Assembly: GCA_050014835.1 (NCBI GenBank)
Contig: JBEKCO010000015.1
Coordinates: 1-34,709 of the forward strand
Reading direction: 5' to 3'
Length of the DNA stretch: 34,709 bases
Origin: Bog-793 sp050014835
GTDB taxonomy: Bacteria > Actinomycetota > Acidimicrobiia > Acidimicrobiales > Bog-793
The notes below the pieces were generated by a model that did no database searches, had not been told where the DNA came from, and saw nothing but the letters and a program-made list of their open reading frames with translations. The position numbers and the translations under genes were made by a program. Within the stretch, counting starts at the first letter, position 1; the number at the start of each line of letters is the position of its first letter. Of the stretch, positions 15,863 through 23,319 are shown piece by piece.

Positions 15863-17065
15863 ATGCCCCACTTCGAGCCGTTCCGCGGATTGCGCTACGC
15901 GCCCGCCACGGCGCCGCTCGAGCGACTCATCGCGCCCCCCTACGACGTCGTCGACGCCGATGAACGGGCGCGCCTCGCGGCTCGCAGCCCGTACAACTCG
16001 ATCCACCTCGAGCTCCCCGTCGCCGACCCCGGCCGCGGTCTCGACCGCTACCAGGCCGCCGCGGCTCTGCTCGGAGCGTGGCGGACCGACGGAGTCCTCG
16101 TGCCCGACCCCGATCCCGCGCTCTACGTCTACAAGATGGGTTACCTCGACAAGACCGGCGGGACACGTTCGACAACCGGGGTGATCGGCGCCCTCGGCCT
16201 CGAACCGTTCGGCGGCGCCGTCGTGCCGCACGAGCAGACGATGGCGGCCCCCGGCAGGGACCGCCTCGACCTGCTGCGGGCCTGCGAGGTCAACCTCTCC
16301 CCGATCTGGGGTCTTTCGCTCGCCTCCGGCCTCTCCGCGGCCTGCGCGGCCGCGAGTGCGCGGGCTGGCGAGTATTTCGTCGCCGTCGACGACGAGTCGA
16401 CGACGCACGAGATGTGGCGCGTCGACGACGAGTCCGCGATCCGCGCGATCACCGAACTCGTCGCGCCCGCTGGCGTCATCATCGCCGACGGCCACCACCG
16501 GCACGAGACGGCGATCCGCTACCGGCAGGAGTGCGCGGCACGCCACGACGACCCGTCGGGCTGCGATTCCATCATGGCCTTCGTCGCTGAACTCGCCCCC
16601 GACGAACTCTCGGTCCAGGCCATCCACCGCCTCGTCACCGGGCTGCCCGACGACTTCGACCTCGTCGGCGCGCTCGGGCCGCGGTTCCGGCTCGAGCAGG
16701 CGAGCGACCACCCGGCGGCGCTCGCCGGCGAGATGGCGCGGCGCGGCGCCCCGGCGCTCGTGCTTGCCACCGGCAGCTGGCTCCTTTTCCCGACGACCGG
16801 TTCGGCGGCGACCGACGAGATCGACGCGCGCCGGGTCGACGAGGCCCTCGGCCGGCTCCCCCGCCACCGGACCGACTACCAGCACAGCACGGCGCGCGCG
16901 GTCGATGCCGTGCGCGACGGCCGGGCACAGGCTGCCGTGCTCGTCAGGCCGGCGACGATCGACCAGCTCGCCGCGACAGTGCGCACCGGCGTGCGGATGC
17001 CGCCTAAATCGACGTATTTCCACCCCAAGCCGCGCACCGGGTTCGTCTTCCGGACCCTCGCCTGA
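15863..17065 (+). CDS. DUF1015 family protein
   Basis: A 400-residue protein of the DUF1015 family, whose biochemical role is unknown to me. The family features are present: an N-terminal PFRGLRY, APPYDVV (24-30), YNSIHLELP, the central DGHHRHE motif (209-215), and a C-terminal PPKSTYFHPKPRTGFVF. The frame opens at 15848 (GTG), but the ATG at 15863 begins exactly at the usual family N-terminus and is preferred. No signal peptide or membrane segment is seen. It is convergent with korB, 27 bases away. Confidence 0.88.
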   Translation: MPHFEPFRGLRYAPATAPLERLIAPPYDVVDADERARLAARSPYNSIHLELPVADPGRGLDRYQAAAALLGAWRTDGVLVPDPDPALYVYKMGYLDKTGGTRSTTGVIGALGLEPFGGAVVPHEQTMAAPGRDRLDLLRACEVNLSPIWGLSLASGLSAACAAASARAGEYFVAVDDESTTHEMWRVDDESAIRAITELVAPAGVIIADGHHRHETAIRYRQECAARHDDPSGCDSIMAFVAELAPDELSVQAIHRLVTGLPDDFDLVGALGPRFRLEQASDHPAALAGEMARRGAPALVLATGSWLLFPTTGSAATDEIDARRVDEALGRLPRHRTDYQHSTARAVDAVRDGRAQAAVLVRPATIDQLAATVRTGVRMPPKSTYFHPKPRTGFVFRTLA

Positions 17066-17092
17066 CCCGCCCACGACGGGGGCGCGGTTCGC

Positions 17093-18112
17093 TCAGCTGA
17101 CCGTCCAGGTCGTCCCCGAACGCAGCAGCGCAGCGAGGTCGCCGGTGCCCTTCTTGCTGGAGATCCCGGCGGTCTGGGCCTCGAGAAGCGCCCCGTAGTG
17201 CGGCCGGGAGACGTCACGGAAGACCCCGATCGGTGTCGGCTCGTAAGGCCCGCGGGCGATCCGGGAGAGCTGGAAGGCGAGCCCCGGGTTCTCACGGGTC
17301 TCGTCGTGGACGAGGAGGGCGTCCTCGCCGACGGCGGCGACCTCGACGATCTCGAGCGTCCCGTCGGAACGAAGCGCGATGCCGTGCTCACCCTCGGAGC
17401 CGAAGCGGATCGGCCTGCCGTGCTCGAGCGGGATGAGCATCTCGGCGCGGACGTCCTTGCCGCTCACCTTCTCGAAGGCCCCGTCGTTGAAGACGTTGCA
17501 GTTCTGGTAGATCTCGACGAAGGCCGATCCCTCGTGCTCGTAGGCCCGCCGGAAGACCTCCATTATGTGCTTGCGGTCGAGGTCGTGCGTTCGGGCGACG
17601 AACGAGGCCTCGGCGCCGAGCGCGACCGAGAGCGGGTTGAACGGCGTGTCGAGTGATCCGAACGGCGACGACTTCGTCACCTTGCCGACCTCGGAGGTCG
17701 GCGAGAACTGGCCCTTCGTGAGGCCGTAGATCTCGTTGTTGAACATCAGGATCGTGAAGTTGACGTTGCGGCGCAACGCGTGGATGAGGTGGTTGCCGCC
17801 GATCGACAGGGCATCGCCGTCGCCGGAGATCACCCAGACGTCGAGGTCCGGGCGGGCGAGCGCCAGCCCTGTCGCGATCGCCGGGGCGCGGCCGTGGATC
17901 GAGTGCATGCCGTAGGTGTTCATGTAGTACGGGAAGCGGGCCGCGCAGCCGATCCCGGAGACGAACACGGTGTTCTCGCGCTTCGCGCCGAGCTCGGGCA
18001 GAAGGAGCTGCATCGCGGCGAGGATCGAGTAGTCGCCGCAACCCGGGCACCACCGCACCTCCTGGTCGCTCACCCAGTCCTTGCGCGAGGTCGCCGCTGC
18101 GGTGTCGGTCAT
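17093..18112 (-). CDS. korB: 2-oxoacid:ferredoxin oxidoreductase beta subunit (KorB type)
   Basis: A 339-residue thiamine-diphosphate subunit. CPGCGDYSI (22-30) and C56 in GIGCAARF are the usual Fe-S cysteines. GDGDALSIGGNH (97-108), followed by NNEIYGLTKGQFSPTS, is the thiamine-diphosphate and Mg site. The KorAB enzyme oxidises 2-oxoglutarate to succinyl-CoA with ferredoxin as acceptor, an alternative to the 2-oxoglutarate dehydrogenase step of the TCA cycle. The substrate is inferred from similarity to the two-subunit actinobacterial enzyme. The ATG overlaps the korA stop (ATGA). No ferredoxin gene is adjacent. Confidence 0.92.
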   Translation of the reverse strand: MTDTAAATSRKDWVSDQEVRWCPGCGDYSILAAMQLLLPELGAKRENTVFVSGIGCAARFPYYMNTYGMHSIHGRAPAIATGLALARPDLDVWVISGDGDALSIGGNHLIHALRRNVNFTILMFNNEIYGLTKGQFSPTSEVGKVTKSSPFGSLDTPFNPLSVALGAEASFVARTHDLDRKHIMEVFRRAYEHEGSAFVEIYQNCNVFNDGAFEKVSGKDVRAEMLIPLEHGRPIRFGSEGEHGIALRSDGTLEIVEVAAVGEDALLVHDETRENPGLAFQLSRIARGPYEPTPIGVFRDVSRPHYGALLEAQTAGISSKKGTGDLAALLRSGTTWTVS

Positions 18113-20013
18113 CGCCCCGTCTCCTCTGGCGCCGCGACGGTCAACAGGTCGGCGATCGCCCGCTCGATCTCGCCGATGCGGAACGGCCGGCCCTGCAGCC
18201 CCGAGAGCGTGACCGCGTCGACGAGGTAGCGCGCTCGGATGAGCGTGGCGAGCTGGCCGAGGTTGTTCTCCGGGATGAGCACCCGGCGGTAGCGGCCGAG
18301 CAGCTCGCCGAGGTTCGGCGGCATCGGGTTGAGGTGACGGAGGTGGGCCTGGGCGACGGACATCTCGCGGGCGCGGATCCGCTTCACCGCCGCGGTCGCC
18401 GCCCCGTAGGTCGAGCCCCAGCCGAGGACGAGGAGCTCCGCGCCGTCGGGGTCGTCGACCTCCACGACCGGGATGTCCGCGGCGATCCCGGCGACCTTCT
18501 CGGCGCGCAGGTGGGTCATCTTCTCGTGATTGTCCGGGTCGTACGAGACGTTGCCCGAGCCGTCGGCCTTCTCGATGCCCCCGACGCGGTGCTCGAGGCC
18601 GGGCGTGCCCGGCACCGCCCAGGGGCGGGCGAGCGTCGCCGGGTCCCGCACGTACGGCCAGAACGAGGCCGTCCCGTCGGGATCCGCGTGGTTCGGGCTC
18701 GTGGCGAACTCGACTGCGATCGCCGGCAGGCTCGCGACGTCCGGGACCTGCCACGGCTCCGAGCCGTTCGCCAGGTACCCGTCGGAGAGCAGGAACACCG
18801 GCGTGCGGTACTTGAGGGCGATGCGCGCCGCCTCGATCGCCGCGGCGAAGCAGTCGCCCGGGGTGCGCGGCGCGACGATCGGCACCGGCGCCTCGCCGTG
18901 GCGGCCGAACATTGCGAGCAATAGGTCGGACTGCTCGGGCTTCGTCGGCAGGCCCGTCGAGGGCCCGCCGCGCTGGACGTCGATGACGACGAGCGGCAGC
19001 TCCAGCGAGACGGCGAGACCGATCGTCTCGCTCATGAGATCGATGCCCGGCCCGCTCGTCGTCGTCACGCCGAGCGCGCCGCCGAAGCTCGCGCCGAGCG
19101 CCGCACCGGCCCCGGCGATCTCGTCCTCGGCCTGGAACGTGACGATGCCGAAGTGCCTCTGCTTGGCGAGCTCGTGGAGCAGGTCCGAGGCGGGCGTGAT
19201 CGGGTAGGCGCCGAGGAAGAGCGTGAGCCCGGCGAGTTGCGCGGCGGCGACGAGCCCCCAGGCGAGCGCGGTGTTCCCGGTGATGTTCGTGTACTCGCCC
19301 GGGCCGAGCTCGGAGGCGGGGACCTTGTAGGACGAGTCGAAGAGCTCCGCCGTCTCGCCGAAGTTGTAGCCGGCCCGGAAAGCGAGTGTGTTCGCCTCGA
19401 CGACGAGCGGCTTCGCGCCGTAGCGGGCGCCGATCCAGTCGAGCGTCGTGTCGGTCGGCCGGTTGTACAGCCACGACAAGATGCCGAGGGCGAAGAAGTT
19501 CTTGCTCCGCTCGGCGTCCCGGGGCTTGGCCCCCGTCGGCTCGCAGGCCTTCAGCGTGAGCGACGTCATCGGGATCTCGTAGATCCGGTAGCCCGCCAAC
19601 GTCCCGTCGGCGAGCGGGTTCGAGTCGTACCCCGCCTTCTCGAGCGATCGGTCGTCGAAGGCGTCGGAGTTGACGATCAGCGTGCCGCCCTTGGCGAGGT
19701 CGCCGACGTTCGTGCGAAGCGCCGCCGGGTTCATCGCGACGAGCACGTTCGGCTCGTCGCCCGGAGTCAGGATGTCGTAGGCCGCGATCTGCACCTGGAA
19801 GGCGGACACGCCGGGCAGCGTGCCCGCGGGGGCGCGGATCTCGGCCGGGAAGTTCGGGAGCGTCGCGAGGTCGTTGCCGAAGACCGCGCTCTCGGCCGTG
19901 AAGCGGTCGCCCGTCACCTGCATGCCGTCGCCGGAGTCGCCCGCGAACCGGATCACGACGCTTTCGAGCGTCTGGACCTTGTGGCCGTTCGCGTGGCCGA
20001 CGCTCTCGCTCAC
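18109..20013 (-). CDS. korA: 2-oxoacid:ferredoxin oxidoreductase alpha subunit with fused gamma domain (KorA type)
   Basis: A 634-residue subunit. The N-terminal gamma domain (18-200) starts with IRFAGDSGDGMQVTGD (21-36). The alpha domain begins near 240 with GNTALAWG, then GAYPITPASD and the hallmark QRGGPSTGLPTKPEQSDL. A C-terminal transketolase-like domain (VLGWGSTYGA) completes it. This gamma-alpha fusion with a separate beta chain is the form seen in mycobacterial KorAB. The start is GTG at 20013 with AGG upstream. It lies 73 bases after fba, with a possible -10 element between. Confidence 0.93.
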   Translation of the reverse strand: MSESVGHANGHKVQTLESVVIRFAGDSGDGMQVTGDRFTAESAVFGNDLATLPNFPAEIRAPAGTLPGVSAFQVQIAAYDILTPGDEPNVLVAMNPAALRTNVGDLAKGGTLIVNSDAFDDRSLEKAGYDSNPLADGTLAGYRIYEIPMTSLTLKACEPTGAKPRDAERSKNFFALGILSWLYNRPTDTTLDWIGARYGAKPLVVEANTLAFRAGYNFGETAELFDSSYKVPASELGPGEYTNITGNTALAWGLVAAAQLAGLTLFLGAYPITPASDLLHELAKQRHFGIVTFQAEDEIAGAGAALGASFGGALGVTTTSGPGIDLMSETIGLAVSLELPLVVIDVQRGGPSTGLPTKPEQSDLLLAMFGRHGEAPVPIVAPRTPGDCFAAAIEAARIALKYRTPVFLLSDGYLANGSEPWQVPDVASLPAIAVEFATSPNHADPDGTASFWPYVRDPATLARPWAVPGTPGLEHRVGGIEKADGSGNVSYDPDNHEKMTHLRAEKVAGIAADIPVVEVDDPDGAELLVLGWGSTYGAATAAVKRIRAREMSVAQAHLRHLNPMPPNLGELLGRYRRVLIPENNLGQLATLIRARYLVDAVTLSGLQGRPFRIGEIERAIADLLTVAAPEETGR

Positions 20014-20045
20014 CCGGGCCTACCTGTCATCGCGGATTGGGTTCC

Positions 20046-20051
20046 ATCGTA
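20046..20051 (-). promoter_or_regulatory. Possible -10 element for korAB
   Basis: TACGAT on the minus strand, 32 bases before the korA start, in the fba-korA gap. It matches four of six bases of the consensus. No convincing -35 was found at the right distance, so this is weak. Confidence 0.2.
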
Positions 20052-20086
20052 ATGGAGCACCTGCGAAAACCAGGTTCACTCCCCGA

Positions 20087-21139
20087 TCAGGCGATCGTGA
20101 CCCCCGGGTCGAGGAAGACGTCCTGGACCGCGCGGATGATCTCGACGCCCTCGACGAAGGGCCGCTGGAACGCCTTGCGCCCGAGGATGAGGCCCGTCCC
20201 GCCGGCGCGCTTGTTGATGACCGCCGTACGCACCGCCTGGGCGAGGTCGTCGGCGCCGGAGGCGCCGCCGGAGTTGATGAGACCGATCCGGCCCATGTAG
20301 CAGTTCACGAGCTGCCAGCGCGTCAGGTCGACGGGGTGGTCGGTCGTCAGCTCCGAGTACACGAGCGGGTCGGTCATTCCGAAACGGAGCGCCGTGAACC
20401 CGCCGTTCGTCACCGGCTGCTTCTGCTTGATGAGGTCGGCCTCGATCGTGACGCCGATGTGGTTGGCCTGCCCGGTCAGGTCCGCGGCGACCGAGTAGTC
20501 GGTCTTATCCACCGTGAAGGCGTCGTTGCGCAGGTAGCACCACAACACGGTGAACAGGCCGTGCCGGTGCGCCTCGGCGAACATCGCCGAGACCTCCCGG
20601 ATCTGGCGGGTCGCCTCCGCCGAACCGAAGTAGACGGTCGCGCCGACCCCCATCGCGCCGAGATCGACGGCCTGCCGCACCTCGGCGAAGGGGACCTGGT
20701 CGAACTTGTTCGGGTAGGTGAGCAGTTCGTTGTGATTGAGCTTCACGATCATCGGGATCTTGTCGGCGTAGCGGCGGGCGACGATCCCGAGCGCGCCGAG
20801 CGTCGTGGCGACAGCGCTGCAATCGGCGGCGATGGCGAGCTCGACGATCCGCCTCGGGTCGAAGAACTCCGGGTTCTTCGCGAAGCTCGCCGCGGCGGAG
20901 TGCTCGATGCCCTGGTCGACGGGGAAGATCGAGAGGTATCCCGTGTGGCCGAGGCGGCCGTGCCGGTAGACGGCGGACAGGTTGCGCACGACCGGGATCG
21001 GGCGGTCGCTGTCGACGAAGACCCGGTCGATGAAATCCGGGCCCGGGAGGACGAGCTGGTCGCGCGGGATCGTCTTCGACTCGTGGTGGAGCAGGCTGTC
21101 CGCTTCCTTGCCGAGCAGCGCGCGCACATCGACGCCCAC
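20087..21139 (-). CDS. fbaB: Fructose-bisphosphate aldolase, class I (FbaB/DhnA family)
   Basis: Interconverts fructose 1,6-bisphosphate with DHAP and glyceraldehyde 3-phosphate through a Schiff base. The 350-residue length equals E. coli FbaB. Typical segments are FPVDQGIEHSAAASFAKNP, VKLNHNELLTYPNKFDQ, GATVYFGS and the C-terminal INSGGASG with GTGLILGRKAFQRP. The start is GTG at 21139 with AAGGAGG six bases upstream. It follows the TPR gene by 83 bases and precedes korAB, giving a small central-carbon group. Confidence 0.94.
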   Translation of the reverse strand: MGVDVRALLGKEADSLLHHESKTIPRDQLVLPGPDFIDRVFVDSDRPIPVVRNLSAVYRHGRLGHTGYLSIFPVDQGIEHSAAASFAKNPEFFDPRRIVELAIAADCSAVATTLGALGIVARRYADKIPMIVKLNHNELLTYPNKFDQVPFAEVRQAVDLGAMGVGATVYFGSAEATRQIREVSAMFAEAHRHGLFTVLWCYLRNDAFTVDKTDYSVAADLTGQANHIGVTIEADLIKQKQPVTNGGFTALRFGMTDPLVYSELTTDHPVDLTRWQLVNCYMGRIGLINSGGASGADDLAQAVRTAVINKRAGGTGLILGRKAFQRPFVEGVEIIRAVQDVFLDPGVTIA

Positions 21140-21145
21140 GGGAAC

Positions 21146-21152
21146 CCTCCTT
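21146..21152 (-). promoter_or_regulatory. Ribosome binding site of fbaB
   Basis: AAGGAGG, six bases before the GTG at 21139, the strongest Shine-Dalgarno sequence noted in the window. Confidence 0.65.
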
Positions 21153-21186
21153 CGTCACCACGGCGAGGGCCGCGGCCTTGCCTTTC

Positions 21187-21215
21187 AGCCTACCTGCGGG
21201 GCGGTGGGCTTTTTT
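21187..21215 (+). terminator. Intrinsic-terminator-like hairpin on the plus strand
   Basis: Arms AGCCTAC (21187-21193) and GTGGGCT (21204-21210) pair fully if one G-U is allowed, with a 10-base loop, followed by a run of T at 21210-21215. It points in the plus direction although both flanking genes are on the minus strand, so it would stop antisense transcription out of fbaB. On the minus strand the same hairpin has no T-run after it. Confidence 0.4.
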
Positions 21216-21222
21216 CGACCTC

Positions 21223-22740
21223 TCAGTGCAGACCGGCCAACCGTTCGGCGGCGTCGGACAGTTCCGGGTCGGCCGCCACGACCCGACCGAACAGCTCACG
21301 GGCCCGGGGGACGTCGCCGGCGCGCTCGTAGAGATCGGCGAGCATGTACCACTGGCGCACGTGGCGCTCGTGCGGACCCCGGACGTTGCGCGCCGCCGCG
21401 CCCAACAGCGCGATCGCCTCGTCGATCCGGCCCCGGTCGGCGAGCGAACCGGCCATGACGAGGCGCCCCTCGGCGATCACGTCGCTTCCGGCCCCGGCCG
21501 TTCTCAGCTCCGCCCAGATCTCGGCGACGCGGGCGTGGTGGCCGAGGGCGCGTTCGCAGTCGGCGAGGACCGGGTACTGGTCGACCGAACCCGTCAAGTC
21601 CGAGAAGGCCCGCAGCTCCCGCAGGGCGCCCTTCCAGTTGCCGAGCCGGTAGAGCGTGAGCCCGTAGAGCTCGCGCACCGCCCCGACCCCAGGGGCGGCC
21701 CGCGCGATCTCCCGCAGGATCGTCTGCGCGTCGAAGTAGCGGTCGCGCTCGTAGGCGCGGGTCGCGTCGGCGAGGCGGATCTCCAGATGGGCCGCGAGCT
21801 TGTGCCCACCGATCGCGGACAGCTCCTCGGCGACGACCTCGGGAACCGCGCGCGAACGCGGGCGGGGGGCCCGCTTCCTCGCCACGGCCGCCGACCCGAG
21901 GCGGTTCGCGGACCGGGTCGACCGCCCCGGCGCTCCGGCGGGGGCACGGAGCCGCGACGGCGCGACCGCCTGTTCCGGGGCGTCGACACGGCGACGTCCA
22001 CCCCCGCGTTTGGTGTCGCGGGGCCCGCGGCGCTCTTCGTCACGATGGGCCTCGCGGCGAACCTCGATCGCGCCGCGCCGCGCGACCCCGCCCCATCCCG
22101 CGCGCCCGGCCCGACGGAAGTCGTCACCCGGGCGGTCCCGGAAAGCGGGCACGACAGACCGTCGCGGCCTCTCCGGAACCTCCGCGGCATCCCGGGCCTT
22201 TCCGCGGAACGAAGGACGCGATTCGCTACGCCCGGCGAACGCACCACGCTCCGTCCGCGAGGCCGGATGTTCGGCGCGCCGGGCGGGCCGCGGCGACTCA
22301 ACCCGGTCGTGCGCTCCCGCCTTCCGGTCGGGGGACCGTGAACGCCCCCCGGAACCGGCTCTGGGACGCGGTGGGCGCGGACCCGGCGGCACGCGCGCCG
22401 GCCCGGCTCCCCGATCGGGTCGGCGCGGGCCTGTCGCCCGGGAGACGCCGGGACCGGACGGTTCTCTCGGAGAACGGCGATCGGCGCGGCGCGGCGCCTC
22501 CCCGTGTTCGCCGCCCCGGGACGCGCTCTGTCGGGGGACGCCGCGATCCGCGTTCCGGGACGCGCCTGATCGGCTTTGCGATCCGCGCGCCGCCGGGCTA
22601 GCCGGTCGCGGTCGGGTTCGCCCGGGAACTGGTGCCGCGCCGTCCCGGGGAGCGCGCACCGGGTTCTGCCGTGTCGAGGGCGGTTTTCCCGACCGGCGCG
22701 GGCCGCCTGCGGAACTCCCCGAATGATCAGACGCGGCCAC
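21223..22740 (-). CDS. TPR protein with long basic, low-complexity N-terminal region
   Basis: A 505-residue open frame in two parts. Residues 1-298 are rich in Arg, Pro, Gly and Ser and probably disordered. Residues 299-505 form a tetratricopeptide-type helical repeat domain (AYERDRYFDAQTILREIA, GLTLYRLGNWKGAL, ADLYERAGDVPRARELF). The C-terminal half resembles a conserved actinobacterial TPR protein usually found near the HAD phosphatase gene. The start is GTG at 22740; an in-frame TAG lies three codons upstream, so it cannot be longer. The basic half lacks recognisable motifs, and translation could begin further in, so the N-terminal extent is uncertain. Function unknown; such proteins usually act as scaffolds. 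Confidence 0.7.
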   Translation of the reverse strand: MAASDHSGSSAGGPRRSGKPPSTRQNPVRAPRDGAAPVPGRTRPRPASPAARGSQSRSGASRNADRGVPRQSASRGGEHGEAPRRADRRSPREPSGPGVSRATGPRRPDRGAGPARVPPGPRPPRPRAGSGGRSRSPDRKAGAHDRVESPRPARRAEHPASRTERGAFAGRSESRPSFRGKARDAAEVPERPRRSVVPAFRDRPGDDFRRAGRAGWGGVARRGAIEVRREAHRDEERRGPRDTKRGGGRRRVDAPEQAVAPSRLRAPAGAPGRSTRSANRLGSAAVARKRAPRPRSRAVPEVVAEELSAIGGHKLAAHLEIRLADATRAYERDRYFDAQTILREIARAAPGVGAVRELYGLTLYRLGNWKGALRELRAFSDLTGSVDQYPVLADCERALGHHARVAEIWAELRTAGAGSDVIAEGRLVMAGSLADRGRIDEAIALLGAAARNVRGPHERHVRQWYMLADLYERAGDVPRARELFGRVVAADPELSDAAERLAGLH

Positions 22741-22815
22741 GCCCCGACGCTAGTCGTCGCTCGCGGCGCGACCCCCAAGCCCCCGAAACCGCCTGAGTGC
22801 CGCTATCGCACCCTT

Positions 22816-22844
22816 CTGATAGGACCAGCGTCCAACTCAACCAA
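22816..22844 (-). promoter_or_regulatory. Possible promoter of the TPR gene
   Basis: TTGGTT (22839-22844) and TATCAG (22816-22821) on the minus strand, 17 bases apart and about 75 bases before the TPR start. Match to consensus is moderate (3/6 and 4/6). Confidence 0.3.
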
Positions 22845-22863
22845 GCACGCGCGAGCAGTCACC

Positions 22864-22881
22864 TGACAACACTTGACAACA
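22864..22881. repeat. Short direct repeat TGACAACA
   Basis: Two exact copies, 22864-22871 and 22874-22881, with a 10-base period, placing them on the same DNA face. A regulator site for the TPR promoter about 20-40 bases away is possible. Confidence 0.4.
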
Positions 22882-23220
22882 AAGGCTCTTCGTCGCCATC
22901 AGCGGTCGGCGCCAGACGGGCGGTGCCCCGAAGCCAAGCACCGAGACGCGCCCACGGCTCAGGCGCGCCAGGCCGACAAGAGCTGTTCGGCGTCAACAAA
23001 CAAGTCATGCGTGACGCCTTGCTTCACGCCCGCGGGACACACGACATGAACCTTGCTCCGTTCACCCGCCTCACGACCGACCGTGCCTGGGTAAGCGCGG
23101 CTACCTCTCCGGCGTCGACCATCCTCCGATCCCGCCACTTGACTGTCCCGACCGCCTCGACCGCGCCCCGCCGACTCGACCCGGGAGATCGAACTCGTGT
23201 CGCCCCTTCCGTCCCCACCA

Positions 23221-23251
23221 GCCGTCGACCGACTCGATCGAGTCGTACGGC
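23221..23251. repeat. Palindrome/hairpin downstream of tyrA-pheA
   Basis: A perfect 16-base palindrome at 23230-23245 (CGACTCGA with TCGAGTCG), flanked by outer GCCGT/ACGGC arms at 23221-23225 and 23247-23251. It lies about 70 bases after the end of the aromatic operon. There is no T-run, so it may be a Rho-dependent end, an mRNA-stabilising hairpin or a protein site. Confidence 0.45.
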
Positions 23252-23319
23252 TCGCCGAGGCGCGGGCGGCAAGCACGAGCCCTTGACGCACGAGCGGTTC
23301 GATGGCCCTGCCCCGCCCG

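Larger units (their letters stand above)
22741..23319. other. 579-base gap without a convincing gene
   Basis: It lies between the 3' end of tyrA-pheA and the 5' end of the TPR gene, both minus-strand. Open frames exist but look unconstrained. One minus frame ends at 22959 with a protein-like stretch (VHVVCPAGVKQG, then HDLFVDAEQLL), and another ending at 23024 has MVDAGEVAALTQA; these might be remnants of one gene. It also holds a 16-base palindrome (23230-23245), a TGACAACA direct repeat (22864-22881) and a possible promoter for the TPR gene. No tRNA, tmRNA, RNase P or SRP RNA was recognised. Confidence 0.5.

Noticed and set aside
17068..17084. CGCCC/GGGCG hairpin between the convergent DUF1015 and korB genes
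   Set aside because: Only five pairs and no T-run on either strand; expected by chance at this GC content.
22873..22878. Perfect TTGACA on the plus strand as a -35 box
   Set aside because: No TAnnnT element lies 16-19 bases downstream and no plus-strand gene follows.
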